DNA from: Holothuria scabra | Lineage: Eukaryota; Echinodermata; Holothuroidea; Aspidochirotida; Holothuriidae | Length of the DNA: 64,000 nucleotides | Assembly (NCBI GenBank): GCA_037179385.1 | Contig: CM074185.1 | Coordinates: 8,613,371-8,677,370, forward strand | Reading direction: 5' to 3' | In this document: positions 23,815 to 56,560 of the stretch, piece by piece | Numbering within the stretch: the first letter of the stretch is position 1 | Layout of the letters: the number at the start of each line of letters is the position of its first letter | The notes under the pieces: model-generated | The model's database searches: none | Told to the model about the DNA's origin: nothing | The model's input: the letters and a program-made list of their open reading frames with translations, nothing else | Translations under genes and position numbers: made by a program

Positions 23815-24445
23815 TATATAAACCTGGTTTCTCGAGTTTTTCACATTGAATGTCGATAAACTTGGTTTATCAATTTGAAAAACCCGATTTATCGATTTTA
23901 AAAACCATTTTTAAAAAAATTGAGTATTCGGTTGATAAACCAGGTTTATCAGTCGATAAACCTGTTAAATCAGTCGATAACCCAGGTTTATCGATTCGAT
24001 AAACCAGGTTTATCAATTTGATATACCTGGTTTATCAGTTTGATAAATCTTCTTTATCAATTTGATAAACCTGGTTTATCTTAGATTTTCCAATATTTCG
24101 GCATTTGGCGTCGAAAAACTTCGTTCTTGTTTATCTGCTAATTTACCTCATTTATCCACGCCAATTGCTCAATATTTTTGAAAACTTGTTTATCGAAATG
24201 ATTTACAAGGTTTATCAGAAAACTTGGCTTTTCGCCCAATAATTCGAAAATCTTGGTTTATCGATAACAACAAGGTTGGAACAAGGTAATCGACTGAAAA
24301 ACCTGGTTTATCTATTGAAAATCAGGCTCAACGATTAATATTGGGCATTTGGCGTCGATAAATCAAGTGTATCAGTCAATTAACCTATTTAACCTAGTTT
24401 ACCTAGATTAACCTAGTTAATCAACCGATAAACCATTGAATGAAT
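23815..24445. repeat. Minisatellite-like field of GATAAACCWGGTTTATC palindromes
   Basis: The 17-bp palindrome GATAAACCAGGTTTATC and variants recur more than ten times, partly in phase at 20-40 bp. They are interspersed with ATTTGGCATTTGGCGTCGAT phrases near 24095, 24350 and 24450. Non-coding. Confidence 0.75.
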
Positions 24446-25551
24446 TATTTGGCATTTGGCTTGCCATAGACTCTTAAAGTTGGGTGCTACCATCAGTTCT
24501 CACTGAACTTAATGGTGATGTAAACTGAGGGGTTGATTTTTCCCCATTGAAAAAGTAGAGGGACTCTAGACCGAGTCCGGGCTCGAGTGCTTGAAAGTTG
24601 AAAATTTCCGAACTACTGGCCCGAAGCAAGGGGACCCGAGCTCCCTGCCCTTGGTGAACCACCTTAGAATTTGCGTAAGTTGCTACAAACAGTTTTGCAG
24701 TGAGTGACGGGAAAGGTTTGCTAAGGTGCCCAGACATCATTAGACTGAAACTTTTCAGAACCTTATTACTATGATGGCCTCTTTCGAGTCTATTAATATC
24801 ATCATTTCGGTGAGGTTATAAGTCATTTATGGCCATTTGCAACATCAAACGTGGGAACTAATAATCATATCACACTAAGCTTATAAGTGATTCTTATTTA
24901 GTTAATAAACCCTGTTTATGTGGATATAGGTGAATGGTCATTGGGGTCTCTGGATATCTGTAGGTCATCAGCATGGTATAAAAAAGTATGATATATGACT
25001 ATCTGAGTTGTAAACATTGTGTTCAAATTGTAAAGACGGTCACCTATGAAATGCAGACGGAAGAGGCAAACAAACTTGTATATCTGCATAAAACAATCAA
25101 TAAGCATTTTGGTTTGTGTGTTATCGTATTGAACAAACGGCTGTGGAAGTACTAATCAAATTTCCATTGTAATATGACTCAATTTAATGTACAAGACAAG
25201 TTTAAAAAGTAAAGTTGACAGTCCAAAGTACACCTTGGTGATCAAGTCATACATTAGGTTGCGTCAAGTGGTAACGCTCATACTGAAGAAGTAAAGTTTT
25301 TTTGTATGCATGACACAAACACAAACATGTAATTGTATCAGCGATATACTGCAAAAGCATTCCGAAATATTTCGAGCTCGTTAGCATTTACGGCAACTTT
25401 CTCTTCAAAAAGGAAAACGTGCTGTTACAAGTACTTTTGCTGTCCTGTTCAGTTCAACATTTATCATTAAGAATTGCCGAAGGTAAGTAATACAAACCAT
25501 TTTGTCATCTTCATCAAACATATCAATATGATTTTTAGACAATGTACAATC

Positions 25552-25770
25552 TATGGACGAATCCGGACAGAAAGTGATGGTCTGATATCAGTCGGCCATA
25601 ACTGGGTCTATCACCTGTTAATCTTTCAATTTCCGTGCTAAGGCTACCTGTAGCCTATCACGAATGGTTGTGCACTGAATATGAGGGTTTGAAATTCAAG
25701 TAGACAATAAATAAAGACTAACGGATCCCTACAGTCACCTAAGACAAGCGCTGATCGGGTGCGTCAATAT
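25552..25770 (-). repeat. Dispersed repeat, copy 2 (inverted relative to 3023-3278)
   Basis: The left end TATGGACGAATCCGGACAG matches the right end of copy 1 in reverse complement. Internal matches are listed under copy 1. The far end is degenerate. Confidence 0.6.
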
Positions 25771-26081
25771 ATTAACGTGAACGTGAATGTAAGGTCCATA
25801 TATGTATAAATATATATAAATTTTGCCCTTAGACGGTTAAATAAGATACAAGTTGTTATGTGTTTACTATTATAGCTGTTAGTTTCAACTGGGGCGGTTC
25901 GAATGACCGTAACATTTTGATCCATAATCAAGCGGAGCTGCAAAAGGTGTGTTTCTTGCTATTTGTGTTTTTTGTTTAAACTTTCTTTTCATTATGAGAG
26001 AAAAACTATCGCATCATAATTTTTGGATCCTTTTGCGGAGCGCTTATTGTTTGGGTATGCTGAACTTTGTTCTTCTTGCTG

Positions 26082-26082
<1 letters not shown>

Positions 26083-26147
<65 letters not shown>
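26083..26147. repeat. (TA)n microsatellite
   Basis: About 65 bp of pure TA. No PLE or tRNA-like unit is visible next to this one, so it serves as a contrast to the other tracts. Confidence 0.95.
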
Positions 26148-26155
<8 letters not shown>

Positions 26156-27868
26156 ATCAAGTCATAAAGTTTAAAAATATACATTGAAGTTGTTGAAGTT
26201 TTTTCACCTAAAACAAATCGGTCGATTGCACAAGGAGGGTTTAATTAATTACATCAGTTCATGAGAGTAAGAGTGCTATCACCCTTTGGCACAACGTACA
26301 GTAACGTTCGGGAAAACAAAGAAATACAAAGATTGTAAATTGAGTAGTACAAGAATGACATCAAAAATTATTGCGCAATGTACCATTTTAAATTGAGTGA
26401 ATAAACTTCAACATTTCATATCTAAGCTCAGGAACTGTATTTTTTGACTTAAGGTACACTTCAAATTAATCCTATGCATCACTTGTACATTCGGTCTCGG
26501 TCCCCACACCTTATGGTCTCGTTCTTGGCCTCGGAAATGCTAGTCTCGACTACAACACTGTAACTGACCATAAGTTTAAAGCGACAATCAAAGTTTGTTT
26601 TCATGTCCACGAAACTGAGTTAAAACTAAGAAAAAATGATCTTCCATAATCAGATAATAGTCTGACGTTGTGGTTGGTGGCCGTATGGATGATGCTGTGC
26701 AGTCTAGCCTCTTTATGGAATTTTGTTTCCCTAACAAAATTACAAAATCCTTATTCAAGAGTAATTTACACAGAAGTAACGTTTTTTCTCACTTGAGAGA
26801 CCTCTTCAAATATTGTTGATTCTTTTAATTAAACAGTCAAAATAGGACAAACGAAGTGCCGAAACAGAATTTTCATATTCTTGGCCAAACTCGGATTGCC
26901 TGTTTAACCCTCTTATGACCTCCTCCAATCTGGGGGTTTTGGTGCATATAGAGGTTCCGCCGGAAGAGCGGAAATAATATGTGTGGAATTAGCATCTGTT
27001 GGCTGGTAACCATGTGACCATAAACAATGGCTTCTCTTGTTGTTTTGGCTAAATTTTCTGGTAGCTTCTAGCAGTTTCGAGCTTTTTTTGACACTGCTGT
27101 AGCAGAAGTGCAACAGTAGGCAGCAGAGGGTTAAATCCATACAGTTTCAGTGAGATGTGCGTGTTTATCCAGGATTTTTGCATTGGAGACGCGTTTAAAT
27201 GTCAAGCTTCCTTTGAACCAAGATCTCACTTTAAACAGCAGATCACCGGAATGTCCATTATCTTCTATTTAAAATCTTTGTGAAATGCCCCTATCTTGCC
27301 CCACCATAGCGCGGCCACTGAGGCATTTACATAAACAGAAATCAGGAGTGATACGGTGATCAAAAAGTACAATGTCGTGTGTGGTTCGAACAAGGAGGCA
27401 ACGTGCTGTTTATTTTACATGAGCAGTTTTTGTTGCATAGCGGGAGTCGTTCGAAACCAATGGAAGTGGTTCAGTAACGTTTCTATGTTAAATATCATCT
27501 ACCGCAAGACAATTAACTTAATAGGGAGTTAAGTCCAATTATTGTACAATTTTTAGCTTTTTTGAAGAAATGAATATGATTTCACTTTATCTATAGAAAC
27601 ATGAGTGTGTAAGTTGTTTCTCTAAATGTCACCCTATGTGGGGTTAGGTAAAAGTTGTTACCAATATCAGAATGATGTTATGTTTTTAGAAACAAAACTT
27701 TTCGCAATCGTTGTTCCTCTGGCTTATCTTTTGCTAGTATTTGTATATTTCAAAGTTGCGATTGAGCTTAGTAGTTCAATTTTTGCATCTCTACAAAAAA
27801 GCCTGCTACAGAAATTTACTCTTTTGATAATCAATACCTTAAAAAGAGTTTTTTCTATTAATTTTCAG

Positions 27869-28209
27869 GCTATGCTCCAATGACGATTACCAAGCCAGCA
27901 GTACAATCAAAACCTATCACTTTAACGTTATTCATTGCCCTATCCGTTGCAGTTGTTTTGATATTGCTTTATATTGTGGTGGCATGTTTTATTAAAATGA
28001 TCTTACGCAAACGTGAAGGTCATCAACCGCCGAATGAACGCAGTAAAGAAAGAGAGACCGTTGACATGGCAACTGTCGATCATAAATATTACAGTTTCAA
28101 CAATGCAAATAGGCCAAGGATTCCTGATCCTCCTGTCTTTGAGGGAACTGTCCAGTACAGTAGGACAGAAACTGATCGAGGGTACAGCAGTTTCATTTAT
28201 GTACAATAA
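27869..28209 (+). CDS. Orphan terminal exon: transmembrane segment and cytoplasmic tail
   Basis: An open exon after a good acceptor (ATTAATTTTCAG), entered in phase 1, ending at TAA 28207-28209, with 113 codons. It encodes a short extracellular piece (YAPMTITKPAVQSKP), then one strongly hydrophobic span (LTLFIALSVAVVLILLYIVV), a basic stop-transfer KMILRKR and a polar tail. The tail contains tyrosine motifs HKYYSF, VQYSRT and GYSSFIYVQ. This is the shape of the last exon of a type I receptor. Phase 1 entry is usual for Ig or FN3 type extracellular modules. I could not find an upstream partner exon in this window. It may lie in a distant intron arrangement, be missing, or this may be a relic. 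The family is not recognised. Confidence 0.5.
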
Positions 28210-28337
28210 TTGTTCATACTTCAAATTGATTGCATTAATCATCTTGGATAAATTTGAACCCTTTCCAAGCTAGTAGCTGGCCTTAATTCTCTGTCAAGAC
28301 CTTTGACATTTTTCGAAAGAGCATGGAATACATCCTT

Positions 28338-28604
28338 TCCTTGGCCGTGTGATTAAGCATCCACATCTTACCCGGGAGGTTCAATGTTCCATTCCCAGGT
28401 CTACTAGTATTCATTTAAACCAACACTGTGTAAAACGACAACTACTGCAGTTGTGTGTGATGCTATGCATAACCAATACATACAAAAGGAAAAACAAAAA
28501 TAATCCAAAACCCCAGCTGTGTTAATTATCGTGAACACACTACATTAATGCAGAAGGTTGGGTGCTTAGGTGTGAATCTTCAGCAACTTTCCAACCAACC
28601 AACT
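28338..28604 (+). repeat. tRNA-derived SINE, copy 2
   Basis: Head about 28340-28400 (TTGGCCGTGTGATTAAGC, then a box B-like GTTCCATTCCCAGG). The body matches copy 1 (ACAACTACTGCAGTTGTGTG compared with the copy 1 body near 7725), ending in CAACCAACCAAC. More diverged than copy 1 in the tRNA-like part. Confidence 0.75.
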
Positions 28605-31600
28605 TGTGAATCCAACCTTATTTCAAATTGCAAGATACACTGTTTAAGGAATACAACGGAACAACTTGTAATGACTCTAAACTTGACTTTTTAAAAGTAA
28701 GGAAAACATTGGTGTAACTTGCGCTAGTCGTGGAATTACTACCGGCTAAAGCTCATTGTGTCATTATTTTGTTAATTGAATGGAGCATTTAAAGAGAAAA
28801 ATTCAACAAATGTCCTAACAGGCGCGTAGCAATGTACAAATACTGGGCGGCCAAATCAGGCGGGAGTGCTTTCTAAAAGTACAGCCGTCCAGTTAGTTGC
28901 GAAGCGTACTTAGAAAATTTTGGATTCAGACTGTGACTGATTGTTGCCTAGTTAAATGCTAATAATACGCAACCATTCTGGAAAAAAATCACACCGCCTG
29001 GTGTGAAAAAACCCAACGTGGATCTTGGGGCTGATCTAGGAACTCCGTAAATGGTTAAAATGACAAATCTGCCCTCCATAGACTGGCAATTCATTAGGTG
29101 GTAATGATTGTAAGTCTCGAAGAAGTAATATTATATATGATGCTCGGCTATGTGTGTGACTCAACTATTGACCTCAAACAAAGAGATTGTCGTTTAAGTA
29201 CTATCGGTACTTATGACTTTTCCGTTTAATTTTTTCTGTTTCCTTCTTTACGTTTGTTTACTTTCAAGCGTCTCCTCACATTCCGTTTTTTTTATTCCAA
29301 TATATTTCGCGCTCATGGCAGCAACAGCTTCCCTTATGTCACGCGCCTGGGTCCTAAGAAGGTAGATCTACCTTTGAAGAAAACAGAAACATTGGGAAGA
29401 CTTGTTTCTGTCCTTCGGGGTTTTAATCTAAATCTTGCTTCAAATTTGTAACATAAGGACCAAAGGGTATGTTGGTTTGATTTAAAGACTGGTGGTTTTC
29501 TCTAACTGTGCAACTAAATTAACATGACCTCAGCAAAGTTGCCTGGCTGGTTTTTATGTTTCTATAAGAGAATCACATATACTTGAACGATTGTTCTTGT
29601 TATGGTCCGCAAATTGTAATTAGTTAAATTGGTCATTTCTCATAAAGAAGGGGGTTAAGGTGACCCGTGTTATTAGTATTGTTTTTAACTAATATAAATC
29701 TAAGTAGGCCTAAACAAAAATGTATCGCAACATTCGAAGGATACCTTATTAGTTTTTAGAATAACACACCCCCGCCCCCATTCCCCATTCTTTCTTCATA
29801 ACTTTATACTCGCTGGATGATTTTGAAACTTTCATCTTTCAATCAAATCAGCAGACTAGTTGCAAACTTCTCAAATAAATACTTCATACAAACGAGATGA
29901 TTACGCTCTTAGCGGGGCTTATTTTAAAAATGTTATTCCTACGGCATTTTACATTCTAATTTAAAATAGTATTCAAATAATGTTCCTACATTATTACTTG
30001 GGTTATTTGATTTGGAACTTGCAAAGATATTTCTCAATTTGTGTAATGAATTTCTAGTTTGTTATTTTTTCTTCTGGCACCGACAACTTGAATAGTTCCC
30101 ACTCTCATCGGTTTTGATCGACGTTTTTACCCATGCAGTATTATGCACCACTCACAAAGGTATTTGTGTAGTACATGTTGCACGTTTCAGTGCGATACTA
30201 GTGACAAGCCTTATTATCTGCAGAGGGTTCATGAACGTTGCTAATTTTCAAGTTATTGAAACTTTTTGAGTTTGTTTCTCGTTGAAGACTTAGGCTTCGC
30301 CCTATCACTCAGCCTAAGTTATAGTCTACCGCTAGCACTGTTAACGACAGTACCATATATACTGCTGGCATGGTTATATGACAGTTTCGCGCTTTCCAGC
30401 ACTATTTTGTAAACATCACGGTCAACTCACTCTTTGAGTCAAAAAACTTATAACCAGGCCAATTATCATTCGTTCGCTTTATATTGTTATTTAGCATGCT
30501 TAAGTTGGATAGAAACTGAGGGAGTAATGGTTAATTGAAGTTGAGCTCTATTGTCAAAACTTCATGTTGTTTTATGTCCCTAAGTTTCCTGCACCATAAA
30601 TTTTAGAGATGGCGTCCTTTGTGGGAGTAAAATCAGATACTTATACATTTGTCAGACGTTGCCAAAAATAGATTTTCGGCAATTCCTCAGTCTTAAATGA
30701 GTTAAAACTGACGAAAATCGGGTTTTTGTTGACAAAGTTGATGACTGTTCTCCATTCATTTTAAATTAAAGGCCTGGTGAAATTTGTCTTTGTTTCATTA
30801 CAGATTTCGTCCCCTTGAAGTAAAGACAAAATTGCCTTCGCCTGCTTTAGGGATTATATCTCCAGATATCACATTTTTGCGGTTAACTCACTTGCAGTGG
30901 ACAAAAAGTGGCTCGAAACATAATGACGTAATTTTCGGAGTTATAGTGAATTATTCGCTTAAACTGAACTTCATGGATAAGTTGACATTAAAACGAATTT
31001 TAAACAAGAAAAATCGGTCCAGGTTTGGTGGAATTATAGAAAATTTTTAGCACCAAAACTGTAACAGGACAATGGTCAGTTCTTGTCTTTCGTGCAGGAT
31101 AAATATTTGCGCCGACTAAGCAAACAACTCTTGTGGTTAAATGACGTCAAAAATCTGCCAGTTCGTTCCCTGACCGGCCAGTTCGTTCCGCCGTTCTTCA
31201 AGCGGACAGATTTTCTCATGTAACCCCCCAAAATATCACTTAGTAACAGTGTAGCAGTACCTCACATTTTATAACAAATCTTTTTGATCCCTCGCCATTA
31301 TGGCGAAAAATCTTTAAATCTCTCTGCTTCTCAAAACTGATACCTTGTAAACATGCACTACATATCAATAATCAGACCATCAAAGTTTCCAGTCGCGATA
31401 ACGTCGTGTGAGCAAGATAATAACAGACTTGTGACACTGCTTCCACAGTTTTTTTTTAATATCGTAGAAGGAGATTAGGTAATATATTTCAAAATCCTAA
31501 ACGACCTTAAAGCAAAATTGAACTAAAATTGATTTATTTTGATGAAAAATGTCACTCTTTTAATCTTTAATGCTAGGCGTTTCTGTTGCTACTGCGATAT

Positions 31601-32315
31601 AATGAAATTTGTATGGTATCCTATTTCTGGGGTGAGCGATATTTACGGTCATTGACTATACACCAGATATACTGCATGGATGGCTTTGACAAGTATCGGT
31701 AACGGATCGAATCGATAAAGCAAGAAGCATATCCGGATGTGACGTAACGAAGAAATAAATTATATTCTACTTTGGCGGCTACCACGCTCCTTTAACAATC
31801 AAAGAGATAATAAAAAGAACAATTTACGTCATTTTACGTTCAAATGTTGAGTACATCCTATTTATATACAAATTCCATTGCCACAATCGTGTTATAGCCT
31901 AGCATATCTTTCTCCATTGCGTTACTTGACAAATATAAGCGTATTTGTAAATACATGGCCATTTGACCATCAGGACAGCATACCAAGTCAAGGCAGAAAA
32001 CACAATTTCTGCAACCCAGTAGTGAGATTTTTTGTGAAAATCAACAATTATCTGAAAATGTCCAAATGTCATGGATGGACGTGTGGATGTACGTCGTATA
32101 CCTCAAATCATAGCATTTGACCTTTTTAAGAGAGGAATTGAGATAACTATGTCGACTAAAAAATACAAAAACACTTTAATAGAAAAGGGAAATACACCGA
32201 ATAATCACCTTTTGTAAACAAGATACTAATGTCCCTTTCATATTACGAAAATTTTCAACTAGTTCAACCTTTGAATCTCACCATGTGAGTGAAGAAATTA
32301 CGAGAACGGAATACG
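28605..32315. other. Gene-poor stretch between copies B and C
   Basis: No exon, RNA gene or clear repeat recognised. Short open frames here (for example 29254-29451, 30784-31050) lack domain features and sit in AT-rich sequence. Confidence 0.35.
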
Positions 32316-32518
32316 GTGCACTGTAAACACGAATTAATGTCTGAATTGACCACCAACATTTGTCACTCATATTTGACTAATTTGTGATGATATCTGACTA
32401 ATTTCGTTGTTATGAAGTAAAGTATATCAGTCAAGACTTAGTCATGGCGACTTAATACTTGTTAGAAACTAACTCGACTGGTAAAGTAATAGTCAAATAT
32501 TAGTTGTGTTTACAGTGC
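32316..32518. mobile_element. Small TIR element (CACTGTAAACAC ends)
   Basis: The left end GCACTGTAAACACGAATTAAT is matched by the reverse complement of the right end, GCACTGTAAACACAACTAAT. About 200 bp, non-coding, a MITE. No clear target duplication seen. Confidence 0.7.
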
Positions 32519-32761
32519 GAGTAATTTCGTATTGAATACTTGCGAAAAACGTACCCTTCAAGTTCGTAGGATAAGCTCTGTGGAAGTCGCTCTGGATGTT
32601 GAAAGCCTTGATTCCCCTATGTTAACCTTTTTTCGTGATAGCCAAATATGTTCACGCCCTTTTGAAGTATCTTACAAGCTAGACTACAGTCAATTAAGGT
32701 GGAGGGATTATGCACGTCCGCCGAGCGGGCATATTGCAAACATATACCCAGCAGTTTCATA

Positions 32762-33548
32762 GCACTGAAATTCAGTGGAATACAGATCACCTAAGTGAAA
32801 TACACATCACTTGAGTGGAATACGTATTACTTAAGTGAAATACATATCACGTAAAAGAATAGCCCAAAGCCAAATTTATTTTTGATATGTTAAAGAGGGT
32901 CATATTCTAAGCATTCTGGTAAAATTTTTATTCATTTCCCAAGTTTTTTCTCGAGATTTTGGCAATTGAATATGGCAAATTTTCAACATAGATTGAACTT
33001 GGAGCAAGCAGGCATGATGTCATGGATTCACTTTTTTAGGACATGTTTTGTTTTTCTTCATAATTAACCATGTGTTTTATGCAATTAAACCTTTATATAT
33101 TGATACCACAGGTGCATTCTATGCAATGAAATTTTAAGACCTTCACATGCTTTAGGGACAAAATAGCATGCCTAATCAGTTCAAGGTCAAACACAAAAGA
33201 CGGAAAATAAGGAAAACCAAAACACTGGGCAATAATATAAATGCATGACATCACACTTGTTTGCTTCAAGTTCACTTTCTCTGGAAAATGTGCCAACTTC
33301 AATTGCTAATATCTCGAGAACCGAGCATGGGAAATGAATTCAACTTTCACCAGAATGCTTAGAATATGTTCCTCTTTAACAAACCAAAATTAAATTTGAC
33401 TATGGACTATTCTTTTAAGTGGAATACATATCACTTGAATGGAATACATATCACTTAAGTGAAATACATATCACTGGAGTGGAATACATATCACTTAAGT
33501 AAAACGAAGTTCGCTTCATTGAAATGCGTTTTACTTAAGTGCAACTCG
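32762..33548. mobile_element. Foldback element with iterated 20-22-bp outer repeats
   Basis: Outer parts of both arms consist of tandem units like AAGTGGAATACATATCACTT (32764-32853 and 33412-33500). Inner arms (32850-32970 and 33290-33412) are inverted copies sharing TAAGCATTCTGGT and TTCATTTCCCA. The centre (about 32970-33290) is unique and non-coding. The layout of iterated outer domain, inner domain and loop matches that described for sea-urchin TU and Drosophila FB foldback transposons. Confidence 0.75.
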
Positions 33549-33892
33549 AATGAAATCGCACTTGTTTGTTTATTTGCAAGGTCGTGAGCAGGCATTTTTG
33601 AATGGAGGCAAGGGGGTGGGGTATCTGAATATTTCTAATCTATGGATAGGGATAAAAGTAAAGAGGCCCCTTGCAAATTAGGAGGTGCATCGCATACGGT
33701 AAAAATAATAAACATCCTCCTTTATCTTTGCCCCCAGTATTACTGAGCAAATATGGAAATTTGCTGGAAAGATTTTTATTTGTTGTCTATTCTTGTGCAG
33801 ATTTAATAGCCTGTTAGGGAGGAATATATGAAAGTCTAAGAGGTAAGTTACGACAACTGCTGATAATTATAAATCCAATCGAACATTTGAAG

Positions 33893-33898
33893 TTTATT
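33893..33898 (-). promoter_or_regulatory. Candidate polyadenylation signal of copy C
   Basis: AATAAA on the minus strand about 120 bases after the stop codon of the intact GH3 gene. Confidence 0.5.
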
Positions 33899-34016
33899 AA
33901 GATATAAACATCATAAAAAGTGTTGTTCTTGCATGGAGAGTTGTTTCTTCAAAGGGAATTAGTTTAAACACCGATTCACCGATGAATGAACAACCGGCCT
34001 ACCGTTCGTTATTGGT

Positions 34017-53685
<19,669 letters not shown>

Positions 53686-54065
53686 TTTGAAAGATGTAAG
53701 AATCCCACCAGCACGTTTCCAATGTTTTAAGACTTAGCTGGTTGGTTTTATTGAATATGTGATACCGAATAATTAAGATATGATTTGATAAGCAGATTGA
53801 GCAGAGTATTTAAAGTACGATTGTAAAACACGGAGAGTTCGTAGTTCAAAGATAAGCAGTACGCCTATTCAGTATTGTGGGGATAACATTTTCATGCTAC
53901 CTAGTTTGACCTTTGAACTGAAATGTCCTTTAAATCTATTTATGAAACTGTATATGCATGCGTTTATTACTTGCAAGAACTTCGATTAGATTATTCTGTG
54001 TTCACATCTATACTGCAAACGTGCCAGTAGCAATTTTTCATAGCCTCGAAAAAACACTGAACGCA

Positions 54066-54262
54066 TTTGTTGCCGTTTTTATTGTTTTTATCATTATTAT
54101 TGTTATTGTTGTAGTTGTTATTTTTGTTGCTTTTGTTGTTTTTGTCTTTGTTGTTGTTATTGTTGCTGTTGTGCTGTTATTGTTGTTCGCGTTGTTGTTA
54201 TTATTTTTAATGTTGTTGTTGTTGTTATTGATGCTTTATTTTTGTTATTGATGTTGTTGTTG
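54066..54262. repeat. Imperfect (GTT)n/(ATT)n microsatellite
   Basis: About 200 bp of GTT/ATT triplets with few interruptions. The valine/leucine-rich open frame across it (53958-54251) is an artefact. Confidence 0.85.
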
Positions 54263-54869
54263 TTTTAGTTGCTATATTTGTGGGTAAAGAAGTGTTTCTC
54301 TCTTGAAAAGATGTCCATAACCTACTCTTGTATACCCAGTAGGCTATATTGTTTCTGTGCAATCACAAGTTAGGGGTGAAATGGTTATTACAACGCACAA
54401 CGTCGTATGTGGCTCGAATAGTTTTGGTTGCATGGGGGGAGTCGTTCAAAAGTTTAGCGCCTGTCACAATTGAAGTGATACTTTGTATTTGACAAGAGGA
54501 AAATACATTAAATTATTCTGACCAAATTTGTCACAAAACATTTAAACAGTCCATTTGAACAATGAGGTCAAATAAACAATCCTCAACATAGAATTAAAAT
54601 CTCCCAAATTTTGTTCAATTTCCATTAAAATAACGGCGAAAAAGTAAAGTCGATCATGATTTCATCCCACCCTTGAATACTTCAGCCAACAAGAATGCAC
54701 TTATGTATGAATACTCCGCAATACACCAAAACAACACAAACATACAACGAACGAGCACTTTATCAAAGATGATATTGCTAACTCTGTACTACCATATAAC
54801 ATCCGCTTTGTTTGGCAAACGTTTGACCCTCCTGACTCCATTGGCTTTAGCTATATGCGACAACATAAT

Positions 54870-56560
54870 TACCAGCATTCGAAGTGAAAAGCAATATTTT
54901 TCAAACCTTACTCCAAAAATCGACAGGACATCTGCCCTATGGATTGCCATAGATCAGCATACGGCCCATGCGATATTTGGTCAAATAGCACCAGAAGATA
55001 CGGGACAAAGGCTCTCTCTTTTATACACATAGCTTGTAAACCAAGATGACGGCTAGGGGTCAATGTACTATTTTCTCCTAATATAGATCTTTGATTCAGA
55101 ATTTTCGATCAAGAAGGAAATGACCACTCGTTTGTTTGTGCACTGGAGTGCAATCTTCAGCATTCCTACACTTCGTTAAGTACATTTTGGATCTATTCTA
55201 AGGTGTCACTTAACGGTCAACTGATTAAGGCACTCTCACCACTCCGCAGCCCTTTCCTCGACAGTTACCCTATAGGGGCATCACTATAGCTTAACCAATT
55301 ACATTGCTCACTTCGACGGTTTCAGATACATTAGTAGTGGTTGAACAAAATATGGGCAATTACAGGATAAATCCGACATAAACAGGATACAGTGTTAATT
55401 AATTCCACTATCTGTTAATATATATTTTTTCTGTGCCAAGATGGCGGCTAGGGGCCAATGCACTTCTTACTTTTCCTCCTCATTTCTATATTTGTGTGGA
55501 AAGAAAGCAATAACCACCTGCCACAGATTACAATGGATGCAATCTACAGCAAGTCTAAACTTTGCTGCAGTACAAATATCGATTTTAAGATGGTGGCCAC
55601 AGCTCAATTTACTTTAACCCCTGTTTTCATGGTATTAGTTCATAATAGGGGCAGTACTAGCCTTACCAAGTTAATATTCCATAGCGATGGTTTCCAGAAA
55701 CTTTCATTGTATTTACAGGGGATGTACTTGACATTAGTAAGGTAACTTTTACCAATACTGGGGATACACCCTGAAGAACAGTCACTTTTACTTTTCTTTG
55801 AGTAAATGGCTTCTGTTTCAAGATGGCGGTATAAGGTCAATGTACTTATTTAAGGAGTAAAACAGTCCACCAGAGTAAAAGTTTGGCAGACTGTAGAATT
55901 AATTCCTCTCCGAACGATTTTGTTTTATTTAACTTTCTCTAGTTTGGTGTGATGAATTTGAACTAGACAGGTTTCATTTACTGTACAATATCACATGAAG
56001 CCTCCATTTTGTGTTTCAAAATGACTGATTTTTCACATTTTCCTATCAGAAATACATGTTGCAATGTTACTTTCAATCCTTTTATCACCGCATTTGACCA
56101 AATTTGAGATAGATTAACTTATAGGCTATAGAAGATTGAACATTTTCAATTACCCTTGGGCGCCATTTTGGATTCCAGACTGTTAGATGAGGTAGAACTG
56201 AATATACAGAAGTGAAAACTTCCGGAAAACTATAGATTTGACGGAAAGGGGGGTTGAATAACTACTTTTATTATTATGATTTCGCAAAATATTATTTCTG
56301 CGATATACAAAGGTCCACATTTGGGAATGTGCTATTTAACACAATTCAGAAAATCTAAATCGTCCGCCAAAAGAATGTTAGCCTGATGGTACCTTTTACA
56401 GTTATACAGTGAGGTTTGGTTTAATACAGTGAGGTTTGGTTTAATACCCCTAAATATATTACGGGTAGATGGAAACATGTTCTCAAACAATTCTATGAGC
56501 TCTTTCAATGCCTTTTGAAGCTAGGAATGTCTTGCTGGCCGTTTCGGTGTTCAGGTGTTA
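54870..56560 (+). repeat. Left arm of a large inverted repeat
   Basis: Matches the reverse complement of 59880-61400 across most of its length. Shared segments include CGATATTTGGTCAAAT, GATTCAGAATTTTCGATCAA and GATGGAAACATGTTCT. The arm itself contains a subrepeat landmark, AAGATGRCGGCTAGGGKCAATG or a variant, at about 55042, 55438 and 55820, spaced about 380-395 bp. A 23-bp tandem duplication lies at 56404-56449. Confidence 0.8.

Noticed and set aside
27626..27883. 85-codon frame as an upstream exon of the receptor-tail gene
   Set aside because: It runs straight through the acceptor used by the tail exon in another frame and lacks splice sites; more likely chance.
53958..54251. Hydrophobic valine/leucine-rich 97-codon frame
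   Set aside because: Product of the (GTT)n microsatellite, not a membrane protein.
54673..55745. Open frames of 95-119 codons in the inverted-repeat left arm
   Set aside because: Not preserved in the matching right arm and without domain features.
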